Source: Bacillota bacterium
GTDB taxonomy: Bacteria; Bacillota; Clostridia; Lachnospirales; Lachnospiraceae
Length of the DNA: 25,739 bases
Direction: 5' to 3'
NCBI GenBank assembly: GCA_023389295.1
Contig: JAEWEO010000274.1
Span: forward strand, 1 to 25,739
A program made the position numbers and the translations under genes. The notes below the pieces were generated by a model. It was not told where the DNA came from. It made no database searches and saw only the letters and a list, made by a program, of their open reading frames with translations. Positions 1 to 7,566 of the stretch are shown here, one piece after another; position 1 is the first letter of the stretch, and each line of letters begins with the position of its first letter.

Positions 1-40
1 GATTAAGAGTCAGGTGCTCTACCAACTGAGCTAGAGGCGC
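1..40 (-). tRNA. tRNA-Lys(CUU), 5' part only
   Basis: Read on the minus strand the first 40 bases give the acceptor 5' strand GCGCCTC, the spacer TA, a D-arm with GCTC/GAGC, and an anticodon loop CTCTTAA, so the anticodon is CUU (lysine, codon AAG). The window edge cuts the gene just after the anticodon loop, so the variable loop, T-arm and 3' acceptor strand lie outside. Isotype is read directly from the anticodon. Confidence 0.93.
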
Positions 41-232
41 TTATTATTTCCGAACGCAAAAGTTATTATATACGCTACTGAAACAAATTGCAAGCATTTT
101 TTTTAATTTTTTTTAAAAATTGATAAAATTATTTTATAGCTATAAATTTCATGTGATTTTCTAGGTTTTTCTACTATTATCTGGAATTTTATTGAATAAT
201 TGTGTAAAACAATCAAATATTTGTTTCCATAA

Positions 233-260
233 AAGGGAAGCAGATAACTGCTTCCCTTTG
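233..260 (-). terminator. Intrinsic terminator hairpin after trxA
   Basis: A perfect 12-bp stem (AAAGGGAAGCAG / CTGCTTCCCTTT) with a 4-base ATAA loop lies about 58 bp beyond the thioredoxin stop codon. On the minus strand the stem runs into only a short T run (TTTTATGG), so the terminator is structurally strong but has a weak U-tract. A related hairpin sits after the DUF3881-like gene. Confidence 0.7.
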
Positions 261-317
261 AATTTACATAAGCCGCTCGTTGTTTTTACCCTTTCGGATT
301 TTGGTTTTCCAAGAAAA

Positions 318-635
318 TTATTTGTGTGCGTCTAATTTATCCTGTAATGCTTTCTTTGTTACAACACCTACAACAGTATCTACTACATTACCATTTTTAA
401 TAAAAAGTAAGGTAGGAATTGTCATTACACGATATTTCGTAGCCGTTTCCGGTTCTTGGTCAACATTTAATTTTCCTATTTTAAATACTCCCTGGTATTC
501 TTCTGCTAATTCATTAACGATGGGAGCAACCATTTTACAAGGGCCGCACCAATCAGCATAAAAATCAACTAATACAGGGATGTCCGATTCTAACGCTTCT
601 TTCTGAAAATTTTTATCTGTAAATTGAAAAGCCAT
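318..635 (-). CDS. trxA: Thioredoxin
   Basis: This 105-aa protein has normal full thioredoxin length. The redox-active motif is WCGPCK with cysteines at about residues 30 and 33, and the conserved cis-proline is in the TIPTLLF segment near residue 74. Thioredoxins reduce protein disulfides in the cytoplasm and are recycled by thioredoxin reductase, which is not in this window. The ATG at 635 is preceded by GGAGG. A promoter-like TTGAGA-N17-TAAAAT lies at 690-718 and a terminator hairpin follows at 233-260, so it is probably a single-gene transcript. It stands alone, not next to trxB. Family assignment is secure; which thioredoxin of the cell it is cannot be told from the window. Confidence 0.97.
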   Translation of the reverse strand: MAFQFTDKNFQKEALESDIPVLVDFYADWCGPCKMVAPIVNELAEEYQGVFKIGKLNVDQEPETATKYRVMTIPTLLFIKNGNVVDTVVGVVTKKALQDKLDAHK

Positions 636-689
636 TTATTTTCCTCCAATCTTTCAAATGAATTAAATATAAAATATCATCTAATTCAA

Positions 690-718
690 ATTTTATCTTG
701 TTATAATTAGTATCTCAA
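690..718 (-). promoter_or_regulatory. Probable sigma-A promoter of trxA
   Basis: On the minus strand TTGAGA (plus coordinates 713-718) is followed after 17 bp by TAAAAT (690-695), close to the vegetative consensus. It lies about 55 bp upstream of the trxA start codon. Seen by eye only; in AT-rich DNA such matches also arise by chance. Confidence 0.5.
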
Positions 719-798
719 TAACTTACTTTATTATGTGAAGTTATATTTTTATATTACATCACTTATTTCATTTAGACAAGTCCTAGGTTTATTTTCGA

Positions 799-939
799 TT
801 ATTTTTTCTTTTTCTTTGTAGCTGTATTTAACATTTTTTCAACTTCATCCCAAGAAGATTTCATTTTCATAATTTTCTTATCGAGATTTCGATTACTGCC
901 GGTTGCTCGTGCAATTTTTGATTTCCAATTATTTTTCAT
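799..939 (-). CDS. Small basic protein, 46 aa, hypothetical
   Basis: This minus-strand ORF encodes 46 residues beginning MKNNWKSKIARATG and ending in a run of five lysines. It is strongly basic, has no hydrophobic segment, and contains a short helix-prone centre (SSWDEVEKML). The ATG at 939 has a good ribosome binding site, GGTGGAG, five bases upstream, and an in-frame stop lies just above that, so the start is well defined. It follows trmB on the same strand by 77 bp with no obvious terminator between, so it may be co-transcribed. I do not recognise the family. Basic composition suggests nucleic-acid or ribosome binding, but that is only inference. The ORF could also be chance in AT-rich DNA; the ribosome binding site is the main argument for it. 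Confidence 0.5.
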   Translation of the reverse strand: MKNNWKSKIARATGSNRNLDKKIMKMKSSWDEVEKMLNTATKKKKK

Positions 940-1016
940 CCGGACTCCACCAATCGCTTTTTACCATTTTATGAAAGTCAGGTTTGTTTAGCACCCTTTT
1001 TTCTTCATTTCAAGTA

Positions 1017-1655
1017 TTATTTTCGATAAGCTACTAACCGATTGATTGGAACTCCCTCCGAAGAGAATCTCTCTTCATATTCTGTCATGATATTACCTTC
1101 TGCAAATTCACTATGATGGAGATCAAAGGTAACATCTTTTAGTTCCCATCCAGCTATTTTTACTTCTTCTAATGAAAAATCAAATAAAGGTCGATTATCC
1201 GTCTTAAACATTATTTCTCCGTCCTTTTTCAGACACTTGTCATATCTTGCTAGAAATTCTTTTGAAGTAAGCCTTCTTTTGGCATGTCTATCTTTTGGCC
1301 AAGGATCTGAGAAATTAAGATAAATTCTTGAAATATCATCCTGCTCAAAGATATCTAATAAATATTCTGCATCAAATCGGATAAAATATAGGTTGGTGAG
1401 TTGTGTTTCTTTATGCTTTTCCAGTGCTCTAAGTAAAACACTGGAATATTTCTCAATTCCAATATAATTAATATTCGGATTCTCTTGAGCCAGCTGCATG
1501 ATAAATTTACCTTTTCCCATGCCAATTTCCACATGGACAGGGTTATTATTTTGAAACAGGCTATTCCACTTTCCCTTATATTGTTCGGGATCAGTAACTA
1601 CATATTCATCAGCTGCAACTGCTTCTCTTGAACCCCTTATGTTTCTAAGTCTCAT
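1017..1655 (-). CDS. trmB: tRNA (guanine-N7)-methyltransferase TrmB
   Basis: TrmB transfers a methyl group from S-adenosylmethionine to N7 of guanosine 46 in the variable loop of many tRNAs. The 212-aa length is typical of the bacterial enzyme. The SAM-binding motif I is EIGMGKGKF at about residues 43-51, followed by YIGIEKYSSVL, and the family hallmark NFSDPWPKDRHAKRRL lies near residues 114-129 and includes the conserved aspartate, proline and tryptophan cluster of the active site. The C-terminal segment with TEYEERF matches the tRNA-binding end of the family. The ATG at 1655 follows AAGGAGAT. The gene is divergent from the flavoprotein gene at 1839, with about 180 bp between them. Confidence 0.97.
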   Translation of the reverse strand: MRLRNIRGSREAVAADEYVVTDPEQYKGKWNSLFQNNNPVHVEIGMGKGKFIMQLAQENPNINYIGIEKYSSVLLRALEKHKETQLTNLYFIRFDAEYLLDIFEQDDISRIYLNFSDPWPKDRHAKRRLTSKEFLARYDKCLKKDGEIMFKTDNRPLFDFSLEEVKIAGWELKDVTFDLHHSEFAEGNIMTEYEERFSSEGVPINRLVAYRK

Positions 1656-1787
1656 TCATCTATCTCCTTAAATATACAATCTGAATTTTTACATAATTCT
1701 TATTATAAATAGAAACGGTTCAACAGTCAATTATTCTATACTATTTCCCTTCTCATACCCCTCTTTACTATTTTCTTTCAAAACTAT

Positions 1788-1803
1788 TTATAGTATACTA
1801 TAA
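1788..1803. promoter_or_regulatory. 16-bp perfect palindrome in flavoprotein promoter region
   Basis: TTATAGTATACTATAA is perfectly self-complementary and sits 35 bp before the flavoprotein start codon, overlapping a plausible -10 element (TATAAG or TATACT). Its place and symmetry fit an operator for a dimeric repressor. No regulator gene is adjacent, so the binding protein is unknown. Confidence 0.4.
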
Positions 1804-1838
1804 GAGATTTTTATTTCCATTTTGAAAGGAGTTGTCTT

Positions 1839-2456
1839 ATGAAGGTTATTGCAATTAATGGTAGTCCCAAACCACGGGGAAATACTTATCTTTCATTATC
1901 TACAGTTTGTGAGGAATTAGAAAAGAGAAATATAGAGACTGAAATTATACATGTTGGAAATATGGAACTAAGGGGCTGCATCTCCTGTGGACGGTGCAAG
2001 GAGGGTCAGTGTGTATACATGGATGATAACCTCCAGTCCATTGTTGAAAAGGTATATGACGCAGATGGATTAATTCTTGGTAGCCCTGTTTATTATTCAG
2101 GAATATCCGGTACCATGAAGAGCTTTTTAGACCGTTTGTTTTATCCCAGTCATGGTAGGTTAAGGCTAAAGGTCGGTGCCTCCATTGCAGTTCTTCGACG
2201 TTCCGGTGGAGTAAGCACCTTCGATCAATTAAATCATTATTTTCTAATCTCTGAAATGATGGTGGCTCCCTCCTTCTATTGGAATGTTATTCATGGAGGT
2301 GCTCCAGGTGAAGTAATACAGGATGAAGAAGGTATTAGTGTCTTAAAAAATCTAGCGAATAACATGGCCTGGATGCTAAATATCAAAGAGTATGCAAAAG
2401 ATGCTTTTCCAGTGCCGGAGCCGGAAAAAAGGGTATGGACTAATTTTATACGATAA
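1839..2456 (+). CDS. Iron-sulfur flavoprotein / NADPH-dependent FMN reductase family
   Basis: The 205-aa product has a flavodoxin-like fold signature: the N-terminal strand MKVIAINGSPKPRGNT forms the FMN phosphate-binding loop, and LILGSPVYYSGISGTMKSFLDR near residues 78-99 is the second flavin-binding segment. Between them lies CISCGRCKEGQC, four cysteines spaced C-x2-C-x2-C-x4-C (residues 47, 50, 53, 58), the compact arrangement known from iron-sulfur flavoproteins (Isf), which hold a 4Fe-4S cluster next to FMN. It is expected to be a cytoplasmic electron-transfer or stress-related flavoprotein; the physiological partner cannot be deduced. The start ATG follows AAAGGAG. It appears monocistronic, with a palindrome in its promoter and a weak hairpin after its stop. 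Confidence 0.88.
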   Translation: MKVIAINGSPKPRGNTYLSLSTVCEELEKRNIETEIIHVGNMELRGCISCGRCKEGQCVYMDDNLQSIVEKVYDADGLILGSPVYYSGISGTMKSFLDRLFYPSHGRLRLKVGASIAVLRRSGGVSTFDQLNHYFLISEMMVAPSFYWNVIHGGAPGEVIQDEEGISVLKNLANNMAWMLNIKEYAKDAFPVPEPEKRVWTNFIR

Positions 2457-2478
2457 ATGTGATATAAAATTCACATTT
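2455..2478 (+). terminator. Weak terminator-like hairpin after flavoprotein gene
   Basis: AAATGTGA pairs with TCACATTT (8 bp, 8-base loop) and is followed by GTTTCC. The hairpin overlaps the stop codon. The stem is AT-rich and the T run is short, so termination here would be inefficient. Confidence 0.35.
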
Positions 2479-2684
2479 GTTTCCTGTTTTCGTATTTACA
2501 ATAAGACTACTCCTATAGTACAATAATTAGGACTGTAATTCACCAATCATTAAAACACAAAGATGGACGAGCCTTTCACCTTTGACAATGGCTAATTTAA
2601 CAATCCTCTGCTGTGTAACTAAAGAAAATAATTATTCATCTATGAATCAGATTAGATTAACCATATATTTCTCATCATCGAAAT

Positions 2685-2707
2685 GCCTAGGTTCATATAT
2701 CTTAGGC
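2685..2707 (+). promoter_or_regulatory. Small stem-loop upstream of the carboxypeptidase RBS
   Basis: GCCTAGG and CTTAGGC form a 7-bp stem (one G-T pair) around a 9-base loop, 20 bp before the AGGAGG of the carboxypeptidase gene. It would lie in the 5' leader if transcription starts upstream. Function unknown; the rest of the 280-bp spacer shows nothing I can name. Confidence 0.3.
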
Positions 2708-2737
2708 TAGCGTTTTATTGCATTTTAGGAGGTTTTT

Positions 2738-4180
2738 ATGAAGCGGCAATTAATTGCTATAATATGTATACTTATCTTACTTACCAGTCCGGTATTAACC
2801 TCAGTTTCGGTTAGCGCAACTGAAGCCACTACGGGAACTACAGATATATGGCCTAGCGGACCAAGTGTTTTTGCGGAAGCTGCTATTGTAATGGAAGCCT
2901 CCACCGGCTTAGTATTATATGAGAAAAATATAGATGAGTCCCATTATCCTGCGAGTATAACAAAGATAATGACTGCCCTACTTGCCATTGAAAACTCCTC
3001 TCCTAGTGAAATCGTTACCTTTTCAAAAGATGCTGTTTTTAAGGTAGATCTTGATAGTAGCCGCATTGGTATCGATGTTGGGGAACAACTTACAATGCAA
3101 CAGTGTCTCTACGCTATTTTACTTGAATCAGCGAATGAAGTAACCTATGCTGTAGCGGAGCATATTGGGGGCACTATATCAAACTTTGCACAAATGATGA
3201 ATGATCGTGCAAAAAGCCTTGGCTGTAAAAATACAAATTTTGTGAACCCTCATGGACTCCAAGATGAAAATCATTATACTTCAGCCTATGACATGGCTTT
3301 GATAACCAGAGAAGCCATGAAAAATGAGACCTTTCGTAAAATATTTGATACAAGAACCTATCAGATTCCGCCAACAAATATTCAATCAGAAACCAGATAC
3401 TTAAGAAACCATCATCGATTTGTCTTAGGACAAACTTATCATTATGATGACTGCATTGGTGGAAAAACCGGTTATACAAGTGTTGCTAAATACACCCTCG
3501 TATCCGTTGCCAAACGTGGTGACCTGGAACTTATTTGTGTCGTAATGCGAGACGATAGTAACGAACATCAGTATACGGATACTCAGAAACTTTTTGATTT
3601 TGGTTTTGATAACTTTTCAATTTATCCGATTGCAGATATAGAAAATAGTGATACCTTAACAGAATCACCTTTGTTTACTAAATATAATTCTCTTTTAAAT
3701 AAAGATCAATCACCGATTATAACGGATGAGAACGGGTATCTAATCTTACCAAACACCGCCTCCTTTAAAGATGCAAAGAAAGAGGTAACCTTCTATTCAC
3801 CGGAGGATACTTCCAGTGAGCAAGGAACAGAAAATGCTTCCGGTAATAAAATTGTAGGAACCATATCATATACGTATAACGATAAATACGTCGGTGGTGC
3901 AAATATTTTATATAGAAAGATGGATACCCTTTCCTTAATTCAAAATCAATCAGAAATAAATAAACCTACAGAAACACCTTCTGTTGAGACACCCACTGAA
4001 TCAAAATCCAGTGGAAACTTACGTCCCATTATAATCGGATGCATTGTAGGGTTATTAATTCTCTTAGCAGGACTCTATTATGTATTTGTAGAACGTCCTC
4101 GCTTAAAGCGAAGGAGTGCTTATTATAAGAAAAGGGCATTGCGTCGGACCTATCGGGATGATGATTTCTTAGATCTATAA
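2738..4180 (+). CDS. D-alanyl-D-alanine carboxypeptidase (PBP5 type, peptidase S11)
   Basis: This 480-aa low-molecular-weight penicillin-binding protein removes the terminal D-alanine from peptidoglycan pentapeptides. It has a signal peptide (hydrophobic residues about 5-25, likely cleavage after SVSA), then the three active-site motifs: S73-ITK76 with the acyl-enzyme serine, S131-A-N133, and K243-TG245. The catalytic domain ends near residue 290. A variable linker rich in Ser, Thr and Glu follows, then a transmembrane helix at about 424-446 and a basic cytoplasmic tail, so the enzyme is anchored at the outer face of the membrane by a true helix rather than the usual amphipathic tail. The start is set by AGGAGG at 2727-2732. 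It is convergent with the next gene, only three bases apart. dacA/dacF-like subfamily was not resolved. Confidence 0.95.
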   Translation: MKRQLIAIICILILLTSPVLTSVSVSATEATTGTTDIWPSGPSVFAEAAIVMEASTGLVLYEKNIDESHYPASITKIMTALLAIENSSPSEIVTFSKDAVFKVDLDSSRIGIDVGEQLTMQQCLYAILLESANEVTYAVAEHIGGTISNFAQMMNDRAKSLGCKNTNFVNPHGLQDENHYTSAYDMALITREAMKNETFRKIFDTRTYQIPPTNIQSETRYLRNHHRFVLGQTYHYDDCIGGKTGYTSVAKYTLVSVAKRGDLELICVVMRDDSNEHQYTDTQKLFDFGFDNFSIYPIADIENSDTLTESPLFTKYNSLLNKDQSPIITDENGYLILPNTASFKDAKKEVTFYSPEDTSSEQGTENASGNKIVGTISYTYNDKYVGGANILYRKMDTLSLIQNQSEINKPTETPSVETPTESKSSGNLRPIIIGCIVGLLILLAGLYYVFVERPRLKRRSAYYKKRALRRTYRDDDFLDL

Positions 4181-4183
4181 CGT

Positions 4184-5131
4184 TTATTGTCCAAAGGAAG
4201 CAAATAAGGCTGCTATTTCATCGGCAGACAAAGCCTTATTGGGATCATCATAAAGAGGTACTACCTTACTATTATTCTCAGTATTATCAATGCTAATATC
4301 TGCCTCAGTTTCTGTATTTGTATCTTCAGATTCTGGGGCATTTTCTATGAATACTGTAGCTTTCCCATCATTATCTTCATCCTCCCCATCATATGTCTCT
4401 TCTACCTGATAGGTATCCATATCTGAAATAATTTCACCATAGTCATTTTCTTCTAGCTCACCCTGTCGGTCACTGGAATTTTCCATATAGGAATCCTCTA
4501 TAAATCCTGTCAGAGAATCAACATTGGTAGTATGCTCAGATCTATTATTAGTTTTGCTCTCCGTTCTATTCTCACTACCATTCTCCAACAAAGCTAATAT
4601 CTGTAATAGTTGTTCTTTCCTATCCGACAACGCTATTTCTTCTTTCAGTACACTAATAATTTGCTTCGTATTTTCCTTGTTATATTTTATTTCTAGATTT
4701 AATGCCTTCTTTTGTCCCTCCATTAACTTTTTCTGAAGTTCGATTATTCTTTGCATTGTATTTTCGTTGTTCTTTTCTAACTGATCCAAACGCCCCATAA
4801 TCCCCTCCAAAAGTTCGCTTGAAGCAGCATTACTTTTTTTGGTTGCTGTATAGGTGGCCTTTTGTAGGTTTAAGAGTTCTACATATTGATCTTTCCATTT
4901 ATCATTATCTTCACTCACCATATGGCTCATGAAAAACTGTAGGTCATTACAGCTTTTTATAAACCAACTTCGAATAGAGTCCATGAATAAATATCCTGTT
5001 ATTAATACCACTAACCCAAGTGCTATGGTACTAATCGGATTTCCTTCCCACATAAAGATACAATAAATTTCAATAATTACAGAAGCAATAAAAAAACCTC
5101 CAAAAAATAAAGTATTCATCCATTTTTTCAT
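4184..5131 (-). CDS. Two-TM coiled-coil protein with acidic region and C-terminal LSADEIAALF tail
   Basis: I do not recognise a named family for the whole 315-aa protein. Two transmembrane helices occupy about residues 7-28 and 33-51. A long charged, coiled-coil-prone region follows (about 75-185), then a low-complexity acidic stretch (about 185-290, rich in Asp, Glu, Asn), and finally the short hydrophobic-acidic tail LSADEIAALFASFG at 301-314. That tail resembles the LSQDEIDALL peptide found at the N terminus of FliM/FliY flagellar switch proteins, which there binds phosphorylated CheY. Here it is at the C terminus of a membrane protein, so a docking role is only inferred. The start ATG at 5131 follows TAGGAG. 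No flagellar gene is nearby. The stop codon lies three bases from that of the convergent carboxypeptidase gene. Confidence 0.85.
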   Translation of the reverse strand: MKKWMNTLFFGGFFIASVIIEIYCIFMWEGNPISTIALGLVVLITGYLFMDSIRSWFIKSCNDLQFFMSHMVSEDNDKWKDQYVELLNLQKATYTATKKSNAASSELLEGIMGRLDQLEKNNENTMQRIIELQKKLMEGQKKALNLEIKYNKENTKQIISVLKEEIALSDRKEQLLQILALLENGSENRTESKTNNRSEHTTNVDSLTGFIEDSYMENSSDRQGELEENDYGEIISDMDTYQVEETYDGEDEDNDGKATVFIENAPESEDTNTETEADISIDNTENNSKVVPLYDDPNKALSADEIAALFASFGQ

Positions 5132-5402
5132 TGGTGTACTCCTATCTCACACTTTTTATAAGCCGAATAATCTTAATATGAATATATATCGACCAATTTC
5201 TTCTTTGAGTTTACATAAATTTCTTTATTACATATTTTATCATCTAACTTTTTCATTATATATCGAATGTTGTAAAATTTCTATCCTATCTTATTTTTCT
5301 CTTTCATTAAATGAAACCAAATCCCTCCCGCAAGGTGTACATCCAAAAGCGAATATAGTTTGCTTTTACGTGATGCTTCGCAGACACTATATGAATTAAG
5401 TA
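5132..5402. other. Intergenic stretch without a recognised gene
   Basis: This AT-rich spacer lies between the coiled-coil gene and the phoR terminator. A 73-codon plus-strand ORF inside it lacks a ribosome binding site and has biased, leucine/tyrosine/serine-rich composition, so I do not accept it. A weak 9-bp hairpin with one wobble pair (AAAAGCGAA / TTTGCTTTT, 5345-5367) is present. I see nothing else. Confidence 0.5.
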
Positions 5403-5440
5403 TAAAAAAATGATGAATATGTGAATTTCACATATTCATC
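5403..5440 (-). terminator. Intrinsic terminator of the pst-pho operon
   Basis: GATGAATATGTGAA and TTCACATATTCATC (14-nt arms, 5412-5425 and 5427-5440) are perfectly complementary, giving about a 12-bp stem with a 5-base loop. On the minus strand the stem is followed by A then seven T, a good U-tract. It lies 23 bp after the phoR stop codon and closes the operon. Confidence 0.85.
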
Positions 5441-5463
5441 TATATTTAATACCCACATGATGG

Positions 5464-6864
5464 TTATTCGAATTTTTTTATAGGAAGACGTACTGTAAAT
5501 TTGGTTCCCACATCTAATTTACTCTCCACTTCAATGGATCCTTCATAGAAATTTACAATATGCTTTACTATTGATAATCCAAGTCCTGTTCCTCCTACCT
5601 TCTTACTTCTACCTTTATCCACTCGGTAGAAACGTTCAAAGATTCTTTGCTTTGAATCCTCTGGTATTCCTACTCCCGTATCCGCAACGGTAATCATGAT
5701 TTCTTTGGCTATGGAAGTCACAGTGACCTCTACAGTTCCACCGGGTTTGTTATATTTGATCGCATTGGTCATAAGATTACTTATTAACTCTCTGATTTGC
5801 TGGGTGTTGGCCTTCATCGTGATGGGCTTACAATTTGTCCTTACTGTAACCTGATTTTCCTTTGCTAAGGGCTCTAAGGCCTTATATACTTCCGTTACTA
5901 TGGGACAAATTCGAACATCACTTATTACAACCTCTGCTTCCTTTGTTTCTAGTCTTGATATCATAAGAATATCATTGATTAGATTTGTCATGTTCTTTGT
6001 TTCTTTTTTTATTCTTGCAAGAAAATCCTTTTTCATATTCTCGCCGGTAGCCATATCATTTTCTAAAAGTTCAACATACCCCCTTATAGATGTCAACGGT
6101 GTTTTTAACTCGTGGGAGGCATTAGAGAAGAACTCCTGTCTGACCATTTTCTCGAATTCAATTTGGTTCATGGATTCCTTTACGGCTGTGGACATCTGTT
6201 GCGTAATATCCGCAATCACGTTCATTTCCTCATACTTATATTCCTTAAAATGAAAATCAGGATTTTTCTCATTTAGCTTTTTCATCTCTTCTGCGATCTC
6301 ACTAAGAGGCTTTGTTACTGATTTTGAAAAATGCTCTGCAAGTAAGAGAGAAATCACTAAAGTTACACTAATACTGATGATTATGGAAGGAATTAATATT
6401 CCAATATACTGTTTTACACCGGAAAAGGGAACAGACATACGAAGAATATAATTACCATTCTCGGATAGTACAGCTACATAGAGCATGGATATTTTCAGTG
6501 TTTCGGACTCACGAATTGCATAACCCTCACCGTATTTTAACGCTTCCTTCACTTCTTCCCGGTTAATATGGTTCTCCATTAAGGTACTATTATCAACATC
6601 ACTATCTGCTATTACATTACCGTTAAAATCAATGATCGTAAATCTGGTTTCTTCCTTACGCTCCACCAATTCCAGGTGAACTAACTGTTCATTCAGATCT
6701 TTTTTATAATCAAGCATGTAGTCTGCAACTCTGATCGTATATTGCATACTTTCTTCCGTTCGTTCCAAAATGATTTTACTAATTGCCATACTAAAAATAC
6801 TGCCGCTTAATAGAAGCGCCAGTAATAATATCATTATGAAGCTTTTGAATATGGCACGTTTCAC
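5464..6864 (-). CDS. phoR: Phosphate sensor histidine kinase PhoR
   Basis: The 466-aa kinase has an N-terminal transmembrane helix (about 8-28), an extracytoplasmic sensor region (about 29-152), a second helix (about 153-176), a HAMP linker, the phosphoacceptor segment FFSNASHELKTPLTS with H251, and an ATPase domain with N-box ISNLMTNAIKYN (361-372), DTGVGIP (395-401) and GTGLGL (425-430). All catalytic elements are intact. It is expected to phosphorylate the adjacent PhoB-like regulator when phosphate is scarce, with PhoU and the Pst transporter as upstream signal. The start is GTG at 6864, placed directly after the TAA of phoB with no spacer, and its ribosome binding site (GAGG) lies inside the end of phoB, indicating translational coupling. 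Assignment to phosphate rests on the operon context. Confidence 0.93.
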   Translation of the reverse strand: MKRAIFKSFIMILLLALLLSGSIFSMAISKIILERTEESMQYTIRVADYMLDYKKDLNEQLVHLELVERKEETRFTIIDFNGNVIADSDVDNSTLMENHINREEVKEALKYGEGYAIRESETLKISMLYVAVLSENGNYILRMSVPFSGVKQYIGILIPSIIISISVTLVISLLLAEHFSKSVTKPLSEIAEEMKKLNEKNPDFHFKEYKYEEMNVIADITQQMSTAVKESMNQIEFEKMVRQEFFSNASHELKTPLTSIRGYVELLENDMATGENMKKDFLARIKKETKNMTNLINDILMISRLETKEAEVVISDVRICPIVTEVYKALEPLAKENQVTVRTNCKPITMKANTQQIRELISNLMTNAIKYNKPGGTVEVTVTSIAKEIMITVADTGVGIPEDSKQRIFERFYRVDKGRSKKVGGTGLGLSIVKHIVNFYEGSIEVESKLDVGTKFTVRLPIKKFE

Positions 6865-7551
6865 TTAATCCTCATTCCTTGCAAATCGGTACCCTACACT
6901 ACGGACCGTTTTTATGCATTCAGCTCCTACATTACCTAATTTCTGTCTTAAGGTACGGATATGACTATCCAGTGTTCTGGTTTCCCCATCATATTCGTAT
7001 CCCCAGATTTTGTTGAGTAATTCATCTCTTCCAACAACTCTGGAGGCATGTTCCACTAAGTAAATTAACAGCTCGTATTCTTTGTATGTTAAATCAACAC
7101 GTTCACCATTATTCATAACTTCTCTCGTCTGTGGGTTAATCGTAATCGATTTAATTTCAATTAAGTTTAGATTATCTTCTTTTGAGGATCTACGTAACAG
7201 AGAACGAATTCTTGCTGCCAGTTCCAATACTCCAAATGGCTTTGTAATATAATCATCCGCCCCTACATCGAGTCCCATAACCTTATCTAATTCTTTATCC
7301 TTAGCGGTCAGACAGATTACAGGTATGTTCTTAAGATGATTATCCTGTCTTAGAAGCCGTATGGCTGATAATCCATCCATTCCCGGTAACATCAAATCAA
7401 AGATTGCCAGATCTGGGTTATCTTCCTTCATATCCAATAAGGCAGGTTCAGCTGATTCGTAAGCTTTTATTTGATATCCGAAGCCTTCTAAAGCTACTTT
7501 TAGTAGCTCTCGAATACTTTCGTCATCCTCAATTACATATACCTTTTCCAT
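6865..7551 (-). CDS. phoB: Phosphate response regulator (PhoB/PhoP, OmpR family)
   Basis: This 228-aa protein has a receiver domain (residues 1-118) with acidic pocket EDD at 8-10, phosphoacceptor D52 in FDLMLPGMDG, T82 and K104, followed by a winged-helix DNA-binding domain of OmpR type (about 130-226) with the typical LTYKEYELLIYLVEH and RTLDSHIRTLRQKLG segments. When phosphorylated by PhoR it should bind Pho boxes such as the one found in front of pstS in this window, making the operon autoregulated. The ATG follows GAGAGGAAAA and is 15 bp after the phoU stop. In Bacillus the equivalent protein is called PhoP; the name phoB is chosen for the pst-phoU linkage. Confidence 0.94.
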   Translation of the reverse strand: MEKVYVIEDDESIRELLKVALEGFGYQIKAYESAEPALLDMKEDNPDLAIFDLMLPGMDGLSAIRLLRQDNHLKNIPVICLTAKDKELDKVMGLDVGADDYITKPFGVLELAARIRSLLRRSSKEDNLNLIEIKSITINPQTREVMNNGERVDLTYKEYELLIYLVEHASRVVGRDELLNKIWGYEYDGETRTLDSHIRTLRQKLGNVGAECIKTVRSVGYRFARNED

Positions 7552-7566
7552 GTGGTTTTCCTCTCA

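Noticed and set aside
5178..5399. 73-codon plus-strand ORF in the spacer before phoR
   Set aside because: No ribosome binding site, biased composition typical of AT-rich non-coding DNA, and no recognisable domain.
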